This document shows, piece after piece, positions 1 to 7,273 of a stretch of DNA of 11,610 nt. Source of the DNA: Larix sibirica (Eukaryota; Streptophyta; Pinopsida; Pinales; Pinaceae); NCBI GenBank assembly GCA_004151065.3, contig NWUY0300088224.1:5487-17096 (forward strand). Direction: 5' to 3'. The notes under the pieces are model-generated. The model saw only the letters and a list, made by a program, of their open reading frames with translations, did not search any database and was not told the DNA's origin. The position numbers and the translations under genes were made by a program. Within the stretch, counting starts at the first letter, position 1. Each line of letters starts with the position of its first letter.

Positions 1-1
1 T

Positions 2-726
2 ATGGACATTTCCCAGGATCTTCCAGAAGGAATTGAGATATCATGGGATGATGAGGAGTGGTTTCAAGCCATTGATTATGAGCAAATACCCTTTAGATGT
101 AGACGGTGTCATGAACATGGCCATCTCTTCGGGACTTCCCCCTTAACAAAAACCCAGGAATGGTCAGTAATCAGGATAAGAAACAAGATGATGGGTTCAC
201 CAAAGTCATCAATAAGAAAAGATCAGCCAAGAGGCCAGTTGGACCGAGGTGAACAAGAAATCTCAAACCTCACAATAGATATGCAGTCCTGCAGGTGAAA
301 AGGGAGATGAAACCTCTCAAGGAAACCAGACTCAAGAAAATCTGGCGCAAAGGTAAATCCTATCTCTGATTCGGACCGGAAGTAGCAATGGAAGAAGTTG
401 AAATCGGATGAAGAAGGAGAGGAAATGACTTTCGAAGGGCTAGATCTGGAAACCTGGAGGCGGTGGCCTCGGCAAAGGATCCAAATCCTCTTTCGCAAAC
501 TCAAATCTCCCTGTTAGAGAAAGCCATACTCAAAACTAAGCAACCCAAAGGCTTAGGAATCATGTCGGACCCCATGAAAGAATCAGAGGGAGGAAAAAAG
601 AAAGGAAGGAAGGATAAACGGGGAAGGCACAGTAATGCGCAGAGGATTCAACTGCTAGGCTCTCAGTTGGTAACTTCAGGTCAATATCCTACCATTGTCG
701 CAGCCCTTGCGACCAACCCCAAATAG
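2..726 (+). pseudogene. LINE ORF1 remnant (zinc-knuckle nucleic-acid-binding protein)
   Basis: The first piece (2-298) reads DYEQIPFRCRRCHEHGH near residues 25-41. This is the zf-CCHC_4 type knuckle of plant LINE ORF1 proteins, which bind element RNA. The last ligand is lost: where C-P is expected after the GH, the copy has S-P (TSPL), so the set is C-C-H-S. The frame stops at 296-298. A second piece (463-726) is rich in Lys/Arg (KKKGRKDKRGR, residues about 46-56) and resembles the basic C-terminal tail of these proteins. Between them, the sequence carries stops in the frames examined and links the two pieces by inference only. The second piece ends with TAG at 724-726, six bases before the ORF2 ATG at 733. 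The N-terminal DUF4283-like part lies outside the window. Confidence 0.8.
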
Positions 727-732
727 TTATTA

Positions 733-1410
733 ATGCGGATTACAACCTGGAATATTAGAGGCTGTAAAAGCCCCTGAAAATCGGCTTCTGAAAAGGAAAA
801 TTGAAGTGGAGAAGACCTATGATAATGTTTCTTCAAGAAACGAAATGTTCTGTTGAAGAGCTTACAGACATTGGTAAGGAAAGTGTGGCATAACTGTGAG
901 GTAATGGCTGTAGGAGCTAGAGGAGCAGGCAGGTGGTATTGGTATCCTGTGGAACCCAATGGAAATTGCTCTGTCAGGCTTCTTTGCCTCCCAGTATCAC
1001 CTATCGGCTCTTTCATGTGTTGGGGACGAAAACCCATGGATTCCTTTCTAATGTGTATGGACCTGCAACTCTAATCTGAAACTCTCTTTCTTGAACTCCT
1101 GCAGATCCCTTAAGGACCAGGTTGGACCTCTCCCTGGATTTTGGGAGGGGATTCAACTTGATTCGTAATTTGGAGGAAAAAAAAGGTGGTATTCGCCAGT
1201 TAAGTCCCATCAACGACACTTTAATAATACTATTGAAGCTCTGGGGTTGGTGGATATCAGAGCAACAAATGGTACCTTTACGTGGAATAATAAAAGGGCA
1301 GGGGACAGAAGTATTGCTTGTCGGTTGGACCGGTTCCTGGTTACAGAATCGATTATGATGATGGGGGGGATCTAACAGTGGTGATTCTCCCTTCAGCGGG
1401 TTCTAATCAT
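733..1410 (+). other. APE-like endonuclease domain of LINE 1 (degenerate)
   Basis: Recognisable exonuclease-endonuclease-phosphatase motifs in order: TWNIRG (748-765, frame 1), LQETK with the catalytic Glu (831-845, frame 3), VMAVGARGAG (902-931), ILWNP (946-960), SNVYGP (1047-1064, frame 3), GTFTWNN (1271-1291, frame 2), RLDRFL (1322-1339, frame 2) and SNH (1402-1410, frame 1). The last motif is SDH in active enzymes, and its Asp and His are catalytic. Here the Asp codon is AAT, a single G-to-A change. At least three frameshifts fall inside the domain. The segment 1065-1200 is the most degraded. Confidence 0.9.
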
Positions 1411-2112
1411 TGTACGGTCAGTCTGGAATGGTTGAGGATCGGGAAAAACCTTCATAGACCCTTCAGATTTGAACAATTTTGGTTGCTCAACAATGAGTTT
1501 CCTAAGAAACTCAAACAATGGTGGATGGATATTCCAACTATTGATGGTACACTGATGTACAAATTCCAACAAAATTTAAAATCCCTAAATGGTAAAATCA
1601 AGCATTGGAACTTGGAATCATTTGGAAACATCTTCCAAGAAAAAATGTGGTTGGATACGATAATGAAAGAAGTTCAGTACAAAGGTATTTCTCAGGGTTT
1701 CTCGGAGGTGTTAAAATAGGAAGAACAAACTCTGCTTCTAGAATTCAATGCTTGGGAGAGACAAGAGGAACTCCTCTAGAAACAAAAATCAAGGAATCGT
1801 TGGTTGCAAGAAGGGGAACGGAATACTAAATTCATCCACAAAGTTGCTATCCAACATCGACATGCGAATTGTGTGGTGCATCTTAAAAGAAGGAATGACA
1901 CTTTCGTTGAATCCCAGGATGATCTGGAAACTACTCTCAATGAATTCTTTGAAGACCTCCTAGAGGAACTAGAGGTTAACAGGGATGATGCAAAATCTCA
2001 AATCTTGCAGGTTATTCCTAGGGTGATCGATGACAATCATAACCTCATGCTGATGAAACCTACAGAGATGGAAGAGTTGGAGGAAACGGTTAAGAAGATG
2101 GCGGAAGATAAA
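1411..2112 (+). other. LINE 1 ORF2 linker between endonuclease and RT
   Basis: This segment stays mostly in frame 1. PFRFEQFWL (1459-1485) corresponds to the PFRFE-W segment that follows the endonuclease in plant LINEs. KSRNRWLQEGERNTKFIHK (about 1786-1842) is the family signature where the usual text is W-QKSR-WL-EGD-NTKFFH. Stops occur at 1717-1719 and 1777-1779. The second sits exactly where this signature normally has Trp, so it reads as TGG changed to TAG. The part that follows (about 1843-2100) is acidic and helical in character, as usual just upstream of the RT. Confidence 0.88.
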
Positions 2113-3060
2113 GCGCTGGGCCCAGATGGTCTTACCACTAACTTCTTTCACACATGTTGGGCTTGGATTAAGGAAGAAGTGCTAGCTCTGGTGGAAAACT
2201 CTAGAAAATCGGGGACTATTCTAAAGCTCTAATGCTACCCACCTGTCGCTCATCCCAAAGAGTCAGGAACTGAAGATCCAGGGAAGTTTCACCATAGCCC
2301 TCTGCAATGTGATCTACAAGATTATTACCAAAGTAATAGCAGAAAGATTACGTCCTCTTCTCCCCTTCTTATTTCCCCGGAGCAAGCGGTTTTGTGGAAG
2401 GTCGCCAAATCACTGACGGGATCATTCTGGTGCATGAGATTATTCATTCCTTAAAACTTAGAAAATCCCTGGTATGTTACTCAAGCTTGATCTTTCTAAA
2501 GCTTATGATAGGATTAATTGGCATTTCTTGATAAAATTCTGAGTAAATTTGGGTTCAATAGGGAGTGGACTAACTTGGGTGATGAGTTTGGTCTCTACTG
2601 CCTTTTTTTCCATCCTTGTGAATGGCATCCTTCTAAGCCTTTCCAGGCTTCAGAGGTATTAGGCAGGGGACCCCCTCTCCCCTTTCTTGTTTATTATTGT
2701 GGCCGAAGGGCTGGGACGACTGCTTAAATCTTTGAAGGGAACAACAGAATCAGGGGACTTTCCTCTCTGTGATGGTCTGGAACCCAAACTCATCAGCAAT
2801 TTGTGGATGATACTATGTTAATGGGCCCTCCCAGCGTGCAGGAAGCCTAGAGGGATTAAGGAGGGGTTGGACTTGTTTTTACTAGCTAGCGGCTTGGAGA
2901 TCAATAAGGACAAGTCTCAAGTCTACTTCTTTAATACCCCGAGAATACCAGAAGGAATATAATCCGAATCCTTGAATTTTCGGAAGGGACCTTACCCTCC
3001 AAGTATTTGGGAGCTCCCCTGGCGGAATCCACCATCGTCAGATTTCGTGGAAAGACCTTG
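2113..3060 (+). other. Reverse transcriptase domain of LINE 1 (degenerate)
   Basis: All main RT motifs are visible, in different frames. GPDG is at 2119-2130 and LSLIPKS at about 2246-2266. VIYKIITKVIAERL lies near 2309-2350. GRQITDGI is at 2400-2423. Motif A, LKLDLSKAYDRINW, is at 2480-2521 with its catalytic Asp. The RGIRQG of motif B is at 2652-2669. Motif C, FVDD, is at 2800-2811 with both Asp residues. GLEINKDKSQ is at 2891-2920 and KYLGAPL at 3001-3021. The catalytic Asp residues of motifs A and C are therefore preserved as codons, but indels between motifs prevent translation. Right after motif B the text needed for the family pattern (DPLSPFLF) sits one frame away, pointing to loss of one G in a G run. 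Confidence 0.93.
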
Positions 3061-3890
3061 CTGACAAATGAAGACTAATTGGAGCATGGACCTTTAGAAC
3101 GTTGAACCTCCCAAGCCGAATCGTTCTTGTAAATCGGTCCTCCAGGCTATGCCGGTTATTTTGTTCTCGTCCTGGCACGCCTAAGACCGTCCTCAAACAA
3201 ATTCGCAACATCCAGAGAAATTTCCTCTGGGGGCTCTGAGGGCACGAAAGTGGGCCTTGGTTGATTGGGATACCCTGTGCAGGCCAAAAGACTGGAGGGT
3301 TAGGCCTTGTGACCCTGTGAGCTCCAATAGCATCATGGGAGTAAAATTTGGTGGAAGTGGATTAATTACACAATGGAACCTTGGGGTAGATTATGGCACA
3401 TGAAATATGCCCCTCGCTGGATCGAAGCATCAGCTCATCCGTTTTAATATGGAGTGTCCGGGTTCAATATTTGGAAGGTGGCTTTGGAGAACAGGGATAT
3501 TATCCATAAACACAGCTTTTGGGAAATCAGAGATGGGGCCTCAGCCCGGTTCAGTGAGGATGCTTGGCAACAGTTGCCCTGTCTCAAAAATATGATTATC
3601 AGTCATAATCTCCGTTCTTACCTTGGTAATGACCCACCAAAGGTGGTGTAGGACTTCTAGGAAGCAGATACGGAGGACATCCACTCCAGAGTTTGGAAAA
3701 CCAAGGATTGGTGGCAGGCCCTAGTGTTGGGCGAGAACATTGAGGAATTCTAGATGGAACTTTCTAAGCAGAGAATTCCTATTCTGGATGGGGCTGACAA
3801 GATCAGATAGGGCTACTCCACTTCGAGGAACTTCAATATAAAAGATGCCCTGGGGTTATCGATGGGTTCTCATTTATTGGAAGTAGAGGA
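3061..3890 (+). other. LINE 1 ORF2 post-RT (thumb/connection) region
   Basis: Family text is recognisable in several frames: TLNLPSRIVLV near 3100-3133, APKTVLKQIRNIQRNFLWG near 3179-3234, NSIMG near 3326-3340, and HSFWEIRDGASARF at about 3511-3552. From 3454 on, the frame is constant (frame 1) and interrupted only by TAG at 3649, 3658, 3751 and 3808. Conserved tryptophans are plausible at these places, so the stops probably arose by TGG-to-TAG changes. Confidence 0.83.
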
Positions 3891-3894
3891 AAGA

Positions 3895-4130
3895 TGGAAG
3901 AAAATTTGGAAGGGCCAATGGTGGCCCAAAGTGGTTACTTTTTGTTGGCTCCTTATCCACCAATGAATTTTAACGTGGGATAACTTGATACGAAGGGGTT
4001 TCATAGGTCCTTCTGTGTGCCCAATGTGCAGGCAGAATTCAGAAACCATTAATCACTTGTTGGATGCTTGCCCATTTTCCTCATATTTTTGGGATAAAGG
4101 AGGAGAATGCTTTTGTAAGACAGCCAGGGT
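3895..4130 (+). other. zf-RVT zinc-binding domain of LINE 1
   Basis: This module lies between RT and RNase H in plant LINEs and in the many degenerate copies annotated as 'putative ribonuclease H protein'. The pattern W-KIW---WWPKV-TFCWLL is at 3895-3957. The zinc ligands are complete: CPMC at 4018-4029, His at 4054-4056 and Cys at 4069-4071, spaced as in the family (C-x2-C ... H-x4-C). The one defect is a TGA at 3964-3966 where the family normally has Arg (a CGA-to-TGA change). Downstream, the frame ends at 4192-4194 and the stretch 4195-4480 is poorly preserved. Confidence 0.88.
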
Positions 4131-4485
4131 TAGAGATAGACTGATATTTCTGTGGCGAACTGGCCTCCTAAAGCCTTCAAAAATGAAATCTTGAATGGGT
4201 TGTGGGAGCTCTTCCCTTGATTTGTGGTGTGGGTAACCTAGAAGGAGAGAAATCTGCGAATCTTTGAGGGAAAATATTATACCCCTGTGGGGGTCTGGTG
4301 CATTCTGTAAAAACATTTACAGGAATCCCTCACCCTGAGCTAGTGGAACCAGAATGTTATGAATAATGATACTTAGGAAAGAATAATTTTAAATGCATGG
4401 GGGATTGTTAACATACCTATAACCATTCGCAGTCCAAGTAATCTGAGTTCTCGGCCTCTTAGTCCGAAGCTGTCCTCTTGTTGGG

Positions 4486-4900
4486 GTGTTCAAGATTAAC
4501 TTTGACGGCACTGTGAAAGGCAACCCCGGAGAGGCTGGTTTTGGGGGTGTCGTTCGTAATAATGCTGGAGGTATCCTCGGGGTCTTTTGGGGTGACCTGG
4601 GAGAGAACATGAATAATGTGGCTGAGTTGGAAGGCTTGGTTAGTGGTTGCAGGTGGGCTATTCAAAAGGATTGGATGCCGCTGGAAGTTGAAGGAAATTA
4701 TTTTATCATAATCTCCATGGAAAGAAGGGTGCAGTGCGGGTCATCCATTGATAAAATTGTGATCAACTGGAGATGGGAAAGTTGCCTCAGAGTACTGCAA
4801 ACTCTGGTGCATGGATCCTCGGCTTTCTAGTTTATGCTTATATGAATAAAAGGTAATAAGGTGGCGGACGCCTTAGACAATAAAGGTATCAACATTGGCA
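4486..4900 (+). other. C-terminal plant-type RNase H domain of LINE 1
   Basis: This matches the RVT_3 / RNase H-like pattern. It opens INFDGTVKGNPGEAGFGG, with the first catalytic Asp at 4504-4506. NNVAELEGL follows, with the catalytic Glu at 4624-4626. Then comes LEVEGN, where the third catalytic Asp of the usual VEGD is Asn (AAT, 4696-4698). After stops at 4828 and about 4843 the same frame gives GNKVADALDNKG, with the fourth Asp at 4867-4869. The domain would degrade the RNA strand of the RNA-DNA hybrid. Loss of the third Asp would be expected to abolish activity, apart from the stops. Confidence 0.92.
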
Positions 4901-4959
4901 TCTCGTTTTATAGGGTAACCATTTCGAAAATAGAGGATGGGGAACTTAGAGAGAAGTGT

Positions 4960-5581
4960 AAATAGTGGGTGGCAGAGGATATGAGGCACATGGAGGATTG
5001 CATGCAGGAAAGGCGCATGGTGAGTACCTGCCATGTGGATAGAAGGGCCCCCCTGGCTCGGACTGAAACCTCGATCCCCGATGCATTTATTGTGGTAGAT
5101 GGTACTAATGGAGGCTTACATCACATCCAGCCAGAAACACGTCATGGTGGGAGGAATCCCGAGAGTAGTAGAGAGGTGATGGTGACCCATGCGGCTGCCA
5201 CGTGGGATCCCACTTGTATCCTCCAACCGAAAAATGCAATTTCAGGATATGGAATTATATCGGGGACGGATACGTTGGCAAAGTGGAATGGGCAGGCTTA
5301 TTGATGATTCTGCCAACTTAATGATTGTTTCTAGTTGGTATGAGTGCCCAGCGGTTATAAACCTCCTCCGTGCTTTGGATGGGAAGTTGATCAGTACTTC
5401 GCATAAATGGAGGTATGTGAAATCCCAATTTCATGTGTGGGAAACTACCTATACAGGAGATCTTGAGTTAAGGAGGAGGTACAAGATCACTAAAGGAATT
5501 TCTATGGCCTGTGTGGTAGTGATGGTCTCGTATCATTACCCTGGGTGGACAGTAATGATCCTCCCTAGAGTTCGAGTATAA
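4960..5581 (+). pseudogene. Unrecognised 3' extension of LINE 1, between RNase H and the 208-codon frame
   Basis: Directly after the RNase H remnant the same reading frame continues open (4969-5304). A second frame then takes over (about 5189-5581), overlapping it by more than 100 bases, which suggests one old coding stretch with a frameshift near 5200-5300. The residues (for example DAFIVVDGTNGG and SSWYECPAVINLLRAL) match no domain I can name. Most plant LINEs with an RNase H domain end soon after it, so this looks like added sequence: either an element-specific C-terminal region or captured host sequence. Both readings are inference. Confidence 0.4.
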
Positions 5582-5583
5582 GT

Positions 5584-6210
5584 ATGGATCGTGTAGAAGG
5601 TTTTAGCTGTATATCCTATCTTCTTATCCTGTTACGGGGTAATTGTTGTGGTAATTCCGTTTTTCTGCCTCTATTTACGTTGCGGGCTGTTTGGGTTTGG
5701 TCCCTTTTTGGGGGAGATAATATGGCTCCACGAATGAGAGCTTGTAGTCATAGAGGGGGAAGACGGGGTGGGAGTTCATGGCATTTGAAAGGTGATGGTC
5801 TAGAGGATGGTACGTCTTCTTCCCACCACAATTCAAAAGAGTGGGACTCGTCTGAACCCCAGCCATTCAATTGGAGTGCTATGTATTTGGAGGAAACTCC
5901 TCCCAGCATTGGTTCCAATATTGCGTATAAGGAAATTACTTTGGTTAATGAAGTTGAATCTCGGCTTGGTCGGAAGGTTGTGGAGAGTCCATACTGGGCG
6001 ACCCGAATCCTCCTGGTGCGGGAAATTCAAGCTCGGAATCAGTTGGTTCAGGGTATCCGTGAAGCTCTGCATATTATGAAAGGGGGTCAGCAAGCCAACT
6101 CCTCTGGGATCCGTCTAAAGAAGAAAGCGCTTAAAAAGGTAACGGAGACCTCTCAAGATGGTATTAGAGATGAGGTGGAGATTCCTGGTGAGGGAAATCT
6201 GGCTTCGTAA
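5584..6210 (+). CDS. Hypothetical 208-residue open frame in the LINE 1 3' region
   Basis: This is the longest uninterrupted frame in the window, and it lies in an element otherwise riddled with stops. ATG 5584 is the first start. An internal ATG at about 5722 would remove a hydrophobic, poorly structured-looking N-terminus and begin MAPRMRAC. In order one sees a hydrophobic stretch (residues about 9-43), a Gly/Arg/His-rich part (about 47-68), an acidic Ser/His-rich part, a predicted helical middle (about 120-165, with REIQARNQLVQGIREAL) and a basic patch RLKKKALKK (about 177-185) that could be a nuclear signal or nucleic-acid-binding patch. No catalytic or zinc motif is visible. I do not recognise the family. 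It could be an element-encoded third frame, the end of ORF2, a transduced host fragment, or chance. Confidence 0.35.
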   Translation: MDRVEGFSCISYLLILLRGNCCGNSVFLPLFTLRAVWVWSLFGGDNMAPRMRACSHRGGRRGGSSWHLKGDGLEDGTSSSHHNSKEWDSSEPQPFNWSAMYLEETPPSIGSNIAYKEITLVNEVESRLGRKVVESPYWATRILLVREIQARNQLVQGIREALHIMKGGQQANSSGIRLKKKALKKVTETSQDGIRDEVEIPGEGNLAS

Positions 6211-6545
6211 TGGGCTTGGTTGGTTTCCATGGATTTGAGTTATGGTTTTCTTTTGCGTCCCTCGGCTCCGGTGATGGCGGTTTGTTTGTTGTCTGTATTT
6301 TGGGCAATGGCCGCTATTTCTCCTAGTTATCAGAAGGCTCCAGTGGTTCATTCGCTTTCCCCTATGTGGGTCTCGGCTCAGGTGTTTCTGGTATTTTGTT
6401 TTGATAGATTGTTAGTCTCTATAATTTGTAACTGTAATTTTCATCTTTGGATATCTGAGTGTATGGTCTTGTTGACAGACCTCTTTTGAGCTTGGACTCA
6501 GCTTGTGATGTAATTTTTCCTTTTTGTCATTTTCTGTGAAGTCAG

Positions 6546-6569
6546 CCACACCTGGTCTCTTCGGTGTGG
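6546..6569 (+). other. Stem-loop in the LINE 3' UTR
   Basis: CCACACC (6546-6552) pairs perfectly with GGTGTGG (6563-6569) around a 10-base loop. Plant L1-type LINEs are reported to carry a short conserved 3' stem-loop recognised by their RT, and this could be that element, although it sits about 80 bases upstream of the poly(A). The role is inferred. Confidence 0.45.
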
Positions 6570-6624
6570 TATGAGCCGGTGTTGCTCGTTTGTAATACTA
6601 TTTTGTACTATAGTTTGCCCCATT

Positions 6625-6630
6625 AATAGA
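6625..6630 (+). promoter_or_regulatory. Polyadenylation-like signal of LINE 1
   Basis: AATAGA, one base from AATAAA, lies 20 bases before the start of the A run, the usual distance for a plant near-upstream element. Confidence 0.5.
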
Positions 6631-6649
6631 AGGAATCAAGCTTACTTAC

Positions 6650-6659
6650 AAAAAAAAAA
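6650..6659 (+). other. Poly(A) tail marking the LINE 1 3' end
   Basis: Ten consecutive A residues terminate the LINE. The base composition changes abruptly to AT-rich sequence after this point, so it is a true element boundary. Confidence 0.85.
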
Positions 6660-6702
6660 GTGTTGAGGATGAAAAACTCTGAATAGCACAAAAACTCATC
6701 GC

Positions 6703-6742
6703 ATTACTAATGTTGAGCCAAAAAATATGGAGCATTAGTAAT
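6703..6742. repeat. Perfect 10-bp inverted repeat
   Basis: ATTACTAATG (6703-6712) and CATTAGTAAT (6733-6742) are exact reverse complements around a 20-base AT-rich spacer. It could form a hairpin or be a trace of a small insertion. No function is evident. Confidence 0.6.
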
Positions 6743-6906
6743 CATATTTATTCTACTAATTAAATGAATCATCTTTTCTTTATCTTCAAGACTGAATGGT
6801 ACTTCCACTCAAAGAGGGACCAAGCATGCAAAGGGATTAGAATGACCGATTAGTTGACAAGATAAATCACCTAGACAATAGGATAATTAAAAGAAATCCT
6901 ATTATT

Positions 6907-7165
6907 AAAAAAACTAAGAGTCAACCATAAATATAAATTATTAAAAGATAAATAAACTAAGAGTCAAACATAAATATATATATATTATTAAAAGATAAAT
7001 AAACTAATATTTCAATTAAAATTGTATATATATATTAAAAAGGCAAATAACTGAGAGTTCAGCTATAAATATATAATTCAAAAGAGAAATAACTAAGAGC
7101 TATATATATATATATTAATTAAAATGTAACTAAAAGTTAAAAGTATATGTTTTAAAATAAAAGAC
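6907..7165 (+). repeat. Degenerate AT-rich tandem repeat, about six units of 39-48 bp
   Basis: Units begin AAATAACTAAGAG or a close variant, continue with ATAAATATATATA, and end with TTAAAAGAT-like text. Approximate units: 6907-6949, 6950-6996, 6997-7044, 7045-7086, 7087-7126 and 7127-7165. The first two are most alike and the last is most diverged. The (TA)n runs vary in length between units. The array lies about 100 bp upstream of the TATA box. Confidence 0.75.
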
Positions 7166-7264
7166 ACTAAGTCTTTTATAACTTAAGATGATGAAACTAC
7201 CAAGTCAAGTAAATTGAACCATCTCAAGTTCAAAACCCTAGGTTTGACCCCTCACCAAAATACT

Positions 7265-7273
7265 TATAAATAG
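7265..7273 (+). promoter_or_regulatory. TATA box, probable LTR promoter
   Basis: TATAAATAG matches the plant TATA consensus, and the surrounding sequence becomes less AT-rich just downstream. Transcription would start about 30 bases on, near 7295-7305. Its position upstream of the PBS and gag fits the U3/R border of an LTR. Confidence 0.55.

Larger units (their letters stand above)
733..4965 (+). pseudogene. LINE ORF2 polyprotein, endonuclease-RT-zf-RVT-RNase H, multiply frameshifted
   Basis: In an active element ORF2 nicks target DNA and reverse-transcribes the RNA from that nick. The start is ATG 733, whose product opens MRITTWNIRG, the usual N-terminus of plant LINE endonucleases. Conserved motifs then appear in changing frames: frame 1 at 733, frame 3 at 822-1070, frame 2 at 1270-1340, frame 1 at about 1380-2230, frame 2 at 2228, frame 3 at 2388, frame 2 at 2471 and so on. 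The longest continuous in-phase stretch is 3454-4194, broken only by stop codons at 3649, 3658, 3751, 3808 and 3964. A functional product is excluded. Domain details are given in separate entries. Confidence 0.93.
6211..6649 (+). other. 3' UTR of LINE 1
   Basis: The stretch is T-rich and non-coding, bounded by the TAA at 6208-6210 and the poly(A). An open frame at 6220-6489 is hydrophobic and compositionally explained by the T-richness, so I do not call it a gene. The 3' UTR carries the hairpin and polyadenylation-like signal listed separately, and ends in the A tail, as expected for target-primed reverse transcription. Confidence 0.7.
1..6659 (+). mobile_element. Decayed plant L1-type LINE (non-LTR retrotransposon) with RNase H domain, 5' end outside the window
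   Basis: Domains occur in the order expected for a plant L1-clade LINE: ORF1 zinc knuckle, APE-like endonuclease, reverse transcriptase, zf-RVT, RNase H, 3' UTR and poly(A). The 3' end is intact: ten A residues end at 6659, 20 bases after an AATAGA polyadenylation-like signal. The 5' end lies left of the window, since ORF1 is entered in its zinc-knuckle part. The ORF2 frame switches repeatedly among all three forward frames and is crossed by stops, so the copy is dead. The stretch between RNase H and poly(A) is about 1.7 kb, which is long for this type of element. Target-site duplications cannot be tested because the 5' flank is missing. Confidence 0.93.

Noticed and set aside
223-504. Minus-strand open frame of 93 codons opposite ORF1
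   Set aside because: It lies antisense to recognisable ORF1 sequence, has no domain, and is a shadow of the sense frame.
681-1037. Minus-strand open frame of 118 codons
   Set aside because: It overlaps the endonuclease motifs QETK and ILWNP on the + strand. No homology is recognisable in the antisense product.
4053-4665. Several minus-strand frames opposite zf-RVT and RNase H
   Set aside because: The + strand carries clear zinc ligands and RNase H motifs here. The proline/threonine-rich antisense peptides are by-products of those codons.
5807-6093. Alternative frames (+ and -) inside the 208-codon frame
   Set aside because: They are shorter and of skewed composition. Only one frame can be coding, and the long frame at 5584 is the more plausible.
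6220-6489. 89-codon hydrophobic open frame after the 208-codon frame
   Set aside because: The region is T-rich 3' UTR just before the poly(A). The hydrophobic product follows from T-rich codons, with no membrane-protein pattern beyond that.
7101-7115. (TA)n microsatellite as a separate feature
   Set aside because: The short TA runs recur inside each unit of the 39-48-bp tandem array and are described there.
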